Shown here: positions 1 through 7,106 of the stretch, piece by piece
Layout of the letters: every line of letters begins with the position of its first letter
Numbering within the stretch: the first letter of the stretch is position 1
Assembly (NCBI RefSeq): GCF_019429625.1
Contig: NZ_JAHXRW010000003.1
Coordinates: forward strand, 186,001 to 250,000
Direction: 5' to 3'
Source of the DNA: Celeribacter sp. PS-C1
Lineage (GTDB): Bacteria > Pseudomonadota > Alphaproteobacteria > Rhodobacterales > Rhodobacteraceae
Length of the DNA: 64,000 nucleotides
Program-made: the position numbers and the translations under genes
The notes under the pieces: generated by a model
Databases searched by the model: none
The model's input: the letters and a program-made list of their open reading frames with translations, nothing else
Told to the model about the DNA's origin: nothing

Positions 1-110
1 ACGAAGGTGTGCAGGTTCTGGTCGAACGCCATGGCGCGAAGCGAGTGGAGATGCCGTCCGAGGCGCCCTGTTGGCACGTGAACACACCGGAGGATTGGCG
101 CCAGATGTAA
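1..110 (+). CDS. C-terminal fragment of a MobA-like nucleotidyltransferase
   Basis: Only the last 35 codons are in the window, in the frame that starts at base 3 and stops with TAA at 108-110. The peptide ends with HVNTPEDWRQM. A 'NTPED' element close to the C-terminus is typical of the MobA/MocA family of molybdenum-cofactor nucleotidyltransferases, where it lies on the last strand and helix. That assignment is inference from a short tail; other NTP-transferase-fold proteins carry similar ends. A strong terminator hairpin follows 21 bases downstream, so this gene is the end of its transcript. Confidence 0.5.
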   Translation, partial: EGVQVLVERHGAKRVEMPSEAPCWHVNTPEDWRQM

Positions 111-131
111 ACACGCCACTCATCACAGAAA

Positions 132-165
132 AACACCGCCCAGAAAATCCGGGCGGTGTTTCTGT
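132..165 (+). terminator. Rho-independent terminator after the nucleotidyltransferase gene
   Basis: A perfect 10-bp stem (AACACCGCCC at 132-141 with GGGCGGTGTT at 151-160) with a 9-nt loop is followed by TCTGTCTCT. It directly follows the stop codon at 110. Confidence 0.8.
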
Positions 166-188
166 CTCTGAAAACAAGTCAACTCATC

Positions 189-234
189 AAAAAAAATCAG
201 TAAGCTGAACCGTCTCCCCCTAAGAGGGAGACGG
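189..234 (-). terminator. Rho-independent terminator of the RTX/Hint gene
   Basis: A 9-bp stem (210-218 with 226-234, CCGTCTCCC/GGGAGACGG) lies 50 bases beyond the stop of the minus-strand RTX gene. Read on the minus strand it is followed, after a short spacer, by a run of eight T (189-196). The spacer makes the call a little weaker than the hairpin itself. Confidence 0.6.
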
Positions 235-285
235 TCAGGATCAACGCTCCCCCCCGAGCACGTCGATCAGAGCGAAAGTCGAGGA

Positions 286-3093
286 TCAGGAGACCAAAAG
301 CTCCGCCTCATGTTTGCGCAGAATGCGACGCGCAGCCGAAAACTTGCCACGGGTCGACGCATCAGCCAATTCCGGGAACAGCGCAAACAACTCTTCGCGC
401 GCCGCATCAGCCAGAGCGGAAATTGTGTAGTCACCCGGCTGGAAGCTTTCAGACCACGTGCCATCCGACAACACCACCTCGTGTCGATCGAACATCAGGT
501 GGATATAGGTCACCTCCGGCACATTCAAACGCTCCACGCCATCAATTCGTGTCAGGTGTTTGGCTGCCACAAGAACCTCATGCTCTTCGAACAAAAGCGC
601 TGCTTTCTCGTTGGAAACCAGCATCCGGTGGTTGGGAGAGACGACCATGTCGCGTTCCGGCAAGCCGGCGCCAAGCGCCCCCTTGCGGATCATAACCGGG
701 TTCAAATCGATACGACCGGACATCTCCTCCGCCGAAATCGTTCTCTTGCCGATCCAGCGAATGACCTGAAGGCCATTGTCGCGCGTGATCGCCTTGTCCC
801 CAATTTGAAGATTTTCCACCAAGACCTCGCCGCGCGGTGTCGCGATATAGGTCCCCGGCGTAAAGCAGATTGGAGGCGGCGGCGGCGGATCAGACACGAC
901 ATCTTCGATATTGGTGTAGTTGATGTTGGCCGTTTCGCCCGTGTAAAGATTGAAGAGCTGGATCTGGCCGTCATAGCCATTGCCGTCACTGTCAGGGTTC
1001 TGGACATGGTTGGTGATGATCCAGCCATTCTCCAAAAGCTCGGTCATGTCGAGCGTGTCCCAATCGACGCCGCCCGCCCCACCATGCACGGTGGTGTTGT
1101 AAACGCCAGAAGTGACATCGCTAAAGGTGATATAGAACGTATCCTGATCGTCACCGCCATCCAACACGTCGTTGTCGCCACCGCCGTAGATGATGTCGTC
1201 GTCTTCGCCGCCAAACACAGTATCGGTGCCCGCGCCTGCGTAGATCGTATCGTTGTCGACGCCACCGTCGATGTAGTCGTCGCCGTCACCGCCGTAGATG
1301 ATATCATCATCGTCCTGGCCATAGATCGTATCGTTGCCAGCACCACCGTCGATCACGTCCTTGCCGTTTTCGACCTCAAGATCACCGGCGTCATCCGGGA
1401 TGTTCAACTCATCGGGATAGGCCGGGTTGAGACCGCCATAGATGATGTCATCACCATCCCCCCCTTCGATGGTGTCGGAACCTTCACCGCCAATGATCGT
1501 ATCATTGCCGGAGCCGCCGAGGAGGGTGTCGTCATCGAAACCGCCGTCGATATAATCATTGTCCGCGCCACCATCGATATAATCGGCATCGTCGCCACCG
1601 TATATGGTGTCGTTGCCTGCTCCGCCAAAGATCGTATCCTTGTCGTTCTCCGGATCGGAATCGTCGGGCACATAGGGGCCATAGCCGCGATCCGGGCTCC
1701 CGATCGCACCGCCGATGATGACATCGTTGCCGTCGCCGCCTTCGATATAGTCCTGACCATCACCGCCATCGAGGTAGTCATCACCACCGCCGCCGGAGAT
1801 TGTGTCATCACCGCCCATGCCCCAGAATTCGTTGGTGTAGGTGTCATCCGGATGGGTCCCCTGATGGTCAAAACCGATCAGAGTGTCGTCATACTCGGAG
1901 CCGATGACCCCGTCGATGCCGCCCTCAATCGTGTCATTCTCGGCATAGCCGCCGGAGAGCGCCGAAGTGGACAGATCGACATAAACGGCTGAGCCGGAAC
2001 CGGAATAGTCGAGGTTGTCCTGACCTGCGCCACCATTGAATGTGTCAGCGCCCGCGCCACCGATAAAGGTGTCATCGCCGGAACCGCCCGAAAGGTAGTT
2101 GGCGCCAGTGCCGCCGACCAGCGTGTCGTCGCCGCCCTCGCCGAAGATCGTATCATTGCCAGCGCCACCGTCGATGTAGTCATTGCCCTCGACAATCGGG
2201 GTCACCACGGCATCGTCGATCAGGTCACCGTTCATCGAATAGCCGGAATTCACATCCCGCGCGGTCAAGGTGAAGGTGATGGAGCTTTGCCCCTCGAACG
2301 AAGCGGAGAACCAAGCATCCTGATCGCTCGGATCATTGGGCTCGGTGCCGATAGCGGAGACCGTGCCGTCTTCATTAATTACGATCAGCGAGCTGTCGCC
2401 GCTGACGCCGAAATTCGTGAAAGACGCCCCGTCCACGGTCACGGCTTCGGGATCAAGACCATCGCTCCGGGTGCTGTCGATATCATTGAACGTCGCGGTG
2501 GAGTTGATCACCACCGGCTCACCGGTTTCGGCGTTATAGAACTCCAAGCGGAAGGTCGCGGTCATGCCGCCCTGACTGGAATAATTCTTACCGTTCAACA
2601 GGATCTCGGAGCCTTGGCCGCTGGCCAAATCGACGTCGAGAGAAGGATCGGAGGTTTCGACCAGAACCAGTCGCGCATTGACGACGGTGCCATCTTCAAG
2701 CGTGGTCACATTGGTATAAATGGCACTGTCGCCCGGCTGCGCATTGTTGCTGCCGTAGGCGGTTTCGCTGCCGTAGAGGTAATTGCTGTAGGACAACACA
2801 AGAGGATCGGCGTCTTGCGCCTCATAGGACGAGCCTGCACCTCCATCGCCGTAAACGATATCGTCACCATTGCCGGCCAGAACCGTATCGTCACCACCAC
2901 CGGCCACCACGATGTCATCATCATTGCCGGCCGCATTGTCGCCGGCGTCGATCATGTCACCTTCCGGATCACCCGTGTAGCCGGTGTCGATCAGATCATT
3001 ACCAGAGGTCCCCTGAACCACGCCATCCAAACTCGGATCGGTCGGATCGGACGGATCACAGCCGTCATGATCGTGGTCGTATGTGACTGTCAT
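286..3093 (-). CDS. Secreted RTX calcium-binding protein with C-terminal Hint domain
   Basis: A 935-residue very acidic protein. An N-terminal block (about residues 25-85) and a long central block (about 300-650) carry glycine/aspartate nonapeptides of the GGxGxDxxx type, which bind calcium as parallel beta-rolls in type I secreted proteins. Residues about 90-300 look like a beta-sandwich without repeats. After a run of six prolines a Hint-type domain begins with CFTPGTYI (about residue 742) and contains VSPNHRML, matching the N-terminal cysteine and the histidine block of Hint folds. I chose the ATG at 3093 because AAGGAG sits seven bases upstream; a further in-frame ATG at 3111 lies before that site. 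There is no Sec signal, as expected for type I export, and no ABC exporter gene in the window. RTX-Hint proteins are common in roseobacters; the cargo or target is unknown. Confidence 0.9.
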   Translation of the reverse strand: MTVTYDHDHDGCDPSDPTDPSLDGVVQGTSGNDLIDTGYTGDPEGDMIDAGDNAAGNDDDIVVAGGGDDTVLAGNGDDIVYGDGGAGSSYEAQDADPLVLSYSNYLYGSETAYGSNNAQPGDSAIYTNVTTLEDGTVVNARLVLVETSDPSLDVDLASGQGSEILLNGKNYSSQGGMTATFRLEFYNAETGEPVVINSTATFNDIDSTRSDGLDPEAVTVDGASFTNFGVSGDSSLIVINEDGTVSAIGTEPNDPSDQDAWFSASFEGQSSITFTLTARDVNSGYSMNGDLIDDAVVTPIVEGNDYIDGGAGNDTIFGEGGDDTLVGGTGANYLSGGSGDDTFIGGAGADTFNGGAGQDNLDYSGSGSAVYVDLSTSALSGGYAENDTIEGGIDGVIGSEYDDTLIGFDHQGTHPDDTYTNEFWGMGGDDTISGGGGDDYLDGGDGQDYIEGGDGNDVIIGGAIGSPDRGYGPYVPDDSDPENDKDTIFGGAGNDTIYGGDDADYIDGGADNDYIDGGFDDDTLLGGSGNDTIIGGEGSDTIEGGDGDDIIYGGLNPAYPDELNIPDDAGDLEVENGKDVIDGGAGNDTIYGQDDDDIIYGGDGDDYIDGGVDNDTIYAGAGTDTVFGGEDDDIIYGGGDNDVLDGGDDQDTFYITFSDVTSGVYNTTVHGGAGGVDWDTLDMTELLENGWIITNHVQNPDSDGNGYDGQIQLFNLYTGETANINYTNIEDVVSDPPPPPPICFTPGTYIATPRGEVLVENLQIGDKAITRDNGLQVIRWIGKRTISAEEMSGRIDLNPVMIRKGALGAGLPERDMVVSPNHRMLVSNEKAALLFEEHEVLVAAKHLTRIDGVERLNVPEVTYIHLMFDRHEVVLSDGTWSESFQPGDYTISALADAAREELFALFPELADASTRGKFSAARRILRKHEAELLVS
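1130..2200 (-). repeat. Tandem RTX nonapeptide coding repeats
   Basis: The DNA repeats imperfectly with a 27-bp unit encoding GGxGxDxIx (seen on the plus strand as recurring 'gccgccgtagatgatgtcgtc'-like words). It is the central RTX block of the secreted protein and not an independent repeat element. A shorter second block lies at about 2820-3010. Confidence 0.85.
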
Positions 3094-4017
3094 TCTGTCG
3101 CTCCTTAACACCCCAGTACCGCGGTCTCAATTCACCCTGTGCAACCGCAACCCAATGCTGAGGAGACAGACGGACGGCCTCTCGTAAGGCCAGCCAAACG
3201 TCGACGAAAACCAGTGATGAGGACAAGAAACGACCTAAGAGGCCCGTGAAAACACGAGCAGTCATTTCAATATGCAGCAGCAGACGGACCCGCAGCAGGT
3301 CAATCCATTTCCACAACGGGCGCGCAAGCCAAAATCCTTTCCCGGACAATGTTTTACGCGACCGCCCCAGTGGTCTCTCAATGCCCCCCAAATGGGCTCT
3401 TTCTGGATAAGTGAAATCTGGCATCGCGCAACAGGGAAAAAGGCGCAATTGTGTTCAAATATGGCAATTCAGTGGCATTGGCGGAGCAAATTTGGCGGAA
3501 AAATCAATGTGCAAAGAAGCTTACACCCCCGCCGAGGATTAAATATTAATATTTAAAATCAATATTATGCATAGATAAATTGCTAGAGTTCATTCGAGCA
3601 TTAACCCTATGTTCACATTCATGTGCTGCGCGCCCGAAGAAATGGTTCAAAATGTGGCACAAAGGGGGCGGAATTTCAAAACTGGAACCAATCAGCATGC
3701 TTAGGTCAAATTTTGAAAGATACGTAAACAATCGAAATTGCTAAGTCGATTCGGGAGCTTAGCCCTCTCTCGCCACTGCATTCTGCCCGCCAAAGGGCCT
3801 CATTCGCCCCGATTTCGCAGCTCCGGCCCTTCGTTTCGAGCCAATCTATTCACGATCTCACGAAAATACGCGCGGATCGGTGCGAAAAACCGATGCCACG
3901 CCCCAATCGTCGTCACAACTAACCGTCTAAATGAAAGTAGTACCGCTAGAGACAGTGTGAGCAAACACTCACATATCCAGCATTTCAGAGGTCTGGTGGA
4001 TAACCTCTCGTCCAAAT
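3094..4017. other. 924-bp intergenic region upstream of the RTX gene
   Basis: No convincing gene is seen on either strand; the open frames here have no credible ribosome site or family resemblance. From about 3480 to 3735 the DNA is clearly more AT-rich than its surroundings and contains an 18-bp perfect AT palindrome at 3539-3556. The segment 3094-3480 is the likely leader and promoter zone of the RTX gene. The left end (3738-4017) is downstream of the minus-strand tRNA-Leu gene. Confidence 0.6.
3539..3556. promoter_or_regulatory. 18-bp perfect AT palindrome
   Basis: TTAAATATTAATATTTAA reads the same on both strands and contains three TTAA words spaced seven bases apart. It lies 446 bases upstream of the RTX start in the AT-rich stretch. 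It could be a binding site for a regulator or nucleoid protein; no function is shown by the sequence. Confidence 0.4.
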
Positions 4018-4104
4018 TGGTACCCGTGGCCGGACTCGAACCGGCAAGCCTGTTACAGCGGGGGATTTTGAATCCCCTGTGTCTACCAATTCCACCACAC
4101 GGGC
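4018..4104 (-). tRNA. tRNA-Leu (anticodon CAA)
   Basis: The minus strand folds as a class II tRNA of 87 bases: acceptor 5' GCCCGTG pairs with CACGGGT, followed by A and an encoded CCA. The D-arm contains AATTGGTAGACAC, the anticodon stem is GGGGA/TCCCC around the loop TTCAAAA (anticodon CAA), a long variable arm follows, and the T-arm has GGTTCGAGTCC. The first pair of the acceptor is G-U. It reads UUG codons. No integrase lies next to it. Confidence 0.95.
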
Positions 4105-4213
4105 AGAGCGCTACAAAAGCAGCGCAGTAAAAGGCGTTTACCCAAGCGCGCGGGCGGCGTCCAGAGGCTTCGTTGCGGTTTTTGAAAAAATCCGCATCGC
4201 GCCGCCCTCAACA

Positions 4214-5077
4214 CTACAGAGCGCCGGCGGAAAACGTGTCACAGGCCTCCAGCGCACCGGACTTATATCCCGTCGCGAACCAACGCTGGCGCTGCTCGGA
4301 AGAGCCATGCGTAAAGGTGTGCGGCTGCGGCACACGTCCTGCATTGCGTTGCAACGTATCATCGCCAATCTGTTTCGCAGCATTCAAAGCCTCTCGAATG
4401 TCGCCATGCTCGATGGAGCCGAATTTCTCATCCGCCATGCGCGCCCAGATGCCGGAATAACAGTCGGCCTGAAGCTCGATCATCACGGATACCGCGTTGC
4501 TTTCCGTCTGAGACGCTTTCGCGCGATAGGCGTTTGCTTGTCCGAGAATGCCCAACTCGTTCTGCACATGGTGCGCGACCTCGTGAGCCACGACATAGGC
4601 CTGCGCAAAATCACCGCCCGCGCCCAACTGCCGCGACATGGTGGTGAAAAACGCAGTATCGAGATAGACCTTCTGATCGCCCGGACAGTAGAACGGCCCG
4701 GTAGCGCCGGAGGCGGAGCCACAAGGACTTTGCGTCACACCTTTGTAGAGAACGAGAATAGGCGGGATGTATTCGCCGCCGAGTTGCTCCGCGAAGACCT
4801 CTGTCCAGATCTCTTCGGTGTCCGCCAAGGTGACGGACACGAATTGTGCCGCCTGCTCATCAGCCTGTGTGATCTCGACCGTTTGCGATGAGCTGGAGAT
4901 ACTTCCCGTGCCTTCCAACAAAGGCGTCACATCGACGCCAAGGAAATAGCCGATCACAACAATCGCCAAAAGCCCGAGGCCGCCAACACCGCCCACGGCC
5001 TTGCCGCCCCTCACGCTTCCGCCAGAACGCCGCCGATCCTCGATATTGCGCGACCCGCGCCGTCCCTGCCATTTCAT
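4214..5077 (-). CDS. Membrane-anchored neutral zinc metallopeptidase (YpfJ/KPN_02809 family)
   Basis: A 287-residue protein with an arginine/glycine-rich cytoplasmic N-terminus (MKWQGRRGSRN), one transmembrane segment at about residues 33-50, and a periplasmic domain with the zinc motif HEVAHH at 165-170 (H165, E166, H169). The cysteines at positions seen in SPCGSAS and FYCPGDQ are typical of this family, as is the pattern of the N-terminus. The function of YpfJ-like peptidases is not established. The start at 5077 was chosen because this family begins with MxWxGRR; a longer in-frame extension to 5257 has no family character. Confidence 0.88.
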   Translation of the reverse strand: MKWQGRRGSRNIEDRRRSGGSVRGGKAVGGVGGLGLLAIVVIGYFLGVDVTPLLEGTGSISSSSQTVEITQADEQAAQFVSVTLADTEEIWTEVFAEQLGGEYIPPILVLYKGVTQSPCGSASGATGPFYCPGDQKVYLDTAFFTTMSRQLGAGGDFAQAYVVAHEVAHHVQNELGILGQANAYRAKASQTESNAVSVMIELQADCYSGIWARMADEKFGSIEHGDIREALNAAKQIGDDTLQRNAGRVPQPHTFTHGSSEQRQRWFATGYKSGALEACDTFSAGAL

Positions 5078-5255
5078 CGCAACCACCCTTTTCAATAAGA
5101 AACCTGTGCTCACAATATCGTCAGGTGACAGGTGGACAAGGTCAAAGCGCCGCTCTCGCCCCGAGGTGCGCTTGACCCCGAGGCAGGAATGAGGCCTAAA
5201 GAGGCAAATGCTGCGCATGCAAGACGATGCGAGACAGGGCAAGACGGGGACCCCC

Positions 5256-5834
5256 ATGATCAGACGGCTTTACAACTGGACCATGTCCCTGGCCGAAAGC
5301 CCGCATGCGCTTTGGGCGCTGGCTCTTGTGGCCTTTGTTGAAAGTTCCGTCTTTCCGATCCCGCCCGACATCCTGATGATCCCGCTGATCGTCGCCCGCC
5401 CGCGCGAGGCCTTCAAGATCGCGGGCATCGCCACCGTCGCCTCCGTTTTGGGTGGTATGCTGGGCTATTGGATCGGCTCCAGCGCCTTTGAAACACTGGG
5501 CCGTCCGGTGCTGGAATTCTATGGCAAAGACGCGTATTTTGACGATTTCGCGGTCAAATATAACGAATATGGCGCCTGGGCCGTGTTGATCGCGGGCGTC
5601 ACGCCCTTCCCCTATAAGGTGATCACCATCCTGTCGGGCACGACCGGGCTGTCTTTGCCGGTCTTCATCATCGCCTCGATCACAGCGCGGGCGCTTCGGT
5701 TCTTTGTCGTCGCGGCGCTCCTGTGGAAATTCGGCGATCCGATCCGCGACTTTATCGAGCGCCGTCTCGGCCTCGTCTTCACCCTCCTTATCGTCATCTT
5801 CCTGGGCGGCTTCTATGCCGTAAAATACCTATGA
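5256..5834 (+). CDS. YqaA/DedA-like inner-membrane protein
   Basis: A 192-residue polytopic protein with about four hydrophobic segments. The features ESSVFPIPPDILMIPL near the N-terminus and GVTPFPYKVITILSG in the middle are characteristic of the YqaA branch of the DedA/SNARE-associated family, membrane proteins thought to work in lipid transport or envelope homeostasis. The ATG at 5256 follows GACGGGGA; a longer frame from 5208 lacks a better site. The stop overlaps the start of dsbB by four bases (ATGA), so the two are probably translated together. Confidence 0.85.
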   Translation: MIRRLYNWTMSLAESPHALWALALVAFVESSVFPIPPDILMIPLIVARPREAFKIAGIATVASVLGGMLGYWIGSSAFETLGRPVLEFYGKDAYFDDFAVKYNEYGAWAVLIAGVTPFPYKVITILSGTTGLSLPVFIIASITARALRFFVVAALLWKFGDPIRDFIERRLGLVFTLLIVIFLGGFYAVKYL

Positions 5835-6334
5835 CCAAAGCTTCCTCCGATTTTGCCGCCCTCCAACCTGCCCTCGCCGCCTCTGTCGGTTCTTTGGCGA
5901 TCCTGTCGGGCGCTTTCGTATTTCAGGCTTTCGGCTTTGCGCCCTGCCCCATGTGCATCTGGCAGCGCTGGCCCCATGCCATCGCCATTGCGATCGGTGC
6001 TCTCTTCGCGGTGGTGCGTCTGCGCATTCTGACGCTCTTGGGGATGCTCACCATGCTGGTCTCCGCAGGGCTTGGCCTTTACCACGCGGGCGTCGAGCAA
6101 AAATGGTGGCCGGGCCCCACGTCTTGCACCGGCTCCGGCGACGCACTGTCCGGTTTGTCCGGCATGGACCTCCTGCCCGGCGGCGCGGGCGATCCGGGTC
6201 TTGTGCTCTGCGATGAGATCGTTTGGGACACTTGGGGGCTCGGCATCACCATGGCAGGCTGGAACTTCGTGTTTTCGCTGATTTTTGCAGCACTTTGGTT
6301 CATCGCTTGGCGGAAAGCCGCAAAACAGGCTTGA
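5831..6334 (+). CDS. dsbB: Disulfide bond formation protein DsbB
   Basis: A 167-residue inner-membrane quinone reductase that reoxidises the periplasmic thiol oxidase DsbA. The first periplasmic pair is CPMC at residues 39-42, followed by the family sequence IWQRWPH; the second pair comes from the cysteines in TSCTGSG and VLCDEI after the third helix. Four transmembrane segments fit the family. The start overlaps the stop of the YqaA-like gene, and the gene ends before a short spacer. Confidence 0.93.
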   Translation: MTKASSDFAALQPALAASVGSLAILSGAFVFQAFGFAPCPMCIWQRWPHAIAIAIGALFAVVRLRILTLLGMLTMLVSAGLGLYHAGVEQKWWPGPTSCTGSGDALSGLSGMDLLPGGAGDPGLVLCDEIVWDTWGLGITMAGWNFVFSLIFAALWFIAWRKAAKQA

Positions 6335-6365
6335 GATTGGGGAAAATACACCCCATCTTTTGCCT

Positions 6366-6551
6366 ATGACCCAGAGAAAGAGCAAATCCGTCATCCCCTT
6401 TCCAACCGCCCGCCGGGCGCGCAAACGGGTTGGCGGAACATTGGCGGACGCCCGCGCCGAGGCACTCCGCCAACGGTTCAGAAAGGTGTCGCAAGAGAGC
6501 CAGACCGGCGACGCGACCACGCCGCTCAAAAAGCTGTTGAAGCGGTTCTGA
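6366..6551 (+). CDS. Small basic hypothetical protein
   Basis: A 61-residue reading frame, rich in Arg and Lys, beginning MTQRKSKSVIPFPTARRARK and ending with LKKLLKRF. The codon use resembles the surrounding genes, but no good ribosome site precedes the ATG (the nearest purine run, GGGGAAAA, is about 20 bases away). I do not recognise the family. It would act in the cytoplasm, possibly with nucleic acid given its charge; this is a guess. It lies between dsbB and the oppositely oriented usg. Confidence 0.45.
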   Translation: MTQRKSKSVIPFPTARRARKRVGGTLADARAEALRQRFRKVSQESQTGDATTPLKKLLKRF

Positions 6552-6571
6552 TCCCTCGGCTTTGATCCTTC

Positions 6572-6874
6572 TCAGTGCACCGTAAATTCGCCCACGCAAT
6601 TGCGCCATTCGCCCGGTGCAATCAGTTTGCGGTGGGTAAAGCGGACATGGTGCAGCGGGCCATCGATGTTCTCTTGCCAGAACTCGATGAATTTGAAGAG
6701 TTTCGGGTAATCCGGGGCAAGGTCGAACAACTGCCATGAAAACGTGTTCAGCACGCTTTGATAATCAGGCATCCGGTAGGTGAATTCCGCGAGCGTCAGG
6801 CCGTAGCCTGAGAGCATCATCTCAGTCTCACTCATTCCTGCCTCGCCCATCTCACGAGTGCTCTTCTGTGTCAT
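6572..6874 (-). CDS. usg: Usg family protein
   Basis: A 100-residue protein whose body (LTLAEFTYRMPDY, FSWQLFDLAPDYPKLFKFIEFW, GPLHHVRFTH) matches the Usg family, first described next to trp genes in Caulobacter and widespread in alphaproteobacteria; its role is not known. I chose the ATG at 6874 because AGGAG lies eight bases before it; MSETEMM farther in (6832) is a possible alternative. It is transcribed divergently from gyrA across a gap of about 230 bases. Confidence 0.85.
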   Translation of the reverse strand: MTQKSTREMGEAGMSETEMMLSGYGLTLAEFTYRMPDYQSVLNTFSWQLFDLAPDYPKLFKFIEFWQENIDGPLHHVRFTHRKLIAPGEWRNCVGEFTVH

Positions 6875-7106
6875 GTGCATATCTCCTGTTGGTGGGGCCG
6901 TTTTTCCGGCCTTTTTTGAGCCTCCCATAAAAATCCTGCCACATATTGGTTAACTGTCAATGAAAACAGTATGTTGGCACTCTTCTGCGCTGGCTGCCAC
7001 CGCACGAGAGTATCCCCCATTGCACCCCATATCCGGTATAGGGTAGAGTGTGGCACAACGAGATACGGGGGGCTTCCCCGTCACACAAAGACAACAGGCG
7101 GACAAC

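Noticed and set aside
1130-2200. Regular short repeats resembling a CRISPR or satellite array
   Set aside because: The 27-bp unit keeps the reading frame and encodes RTX nonapeptides; no constant direct repeats with unique spacers.
310-3108. Long plus-strand open frames (310-1992 and 2287-3108) opposite the RTX gene
   Set aside because: They mirror the codon bias and 27-bp repeats of the RTX gene on the other strand; no ribosome site and no family resemblance.
4018-4104. tRNA-Leu as an integration site of an island
   Set aside because: No integrase, no repeated tRNA 3' end and no mobile genes in the flanking DNA.
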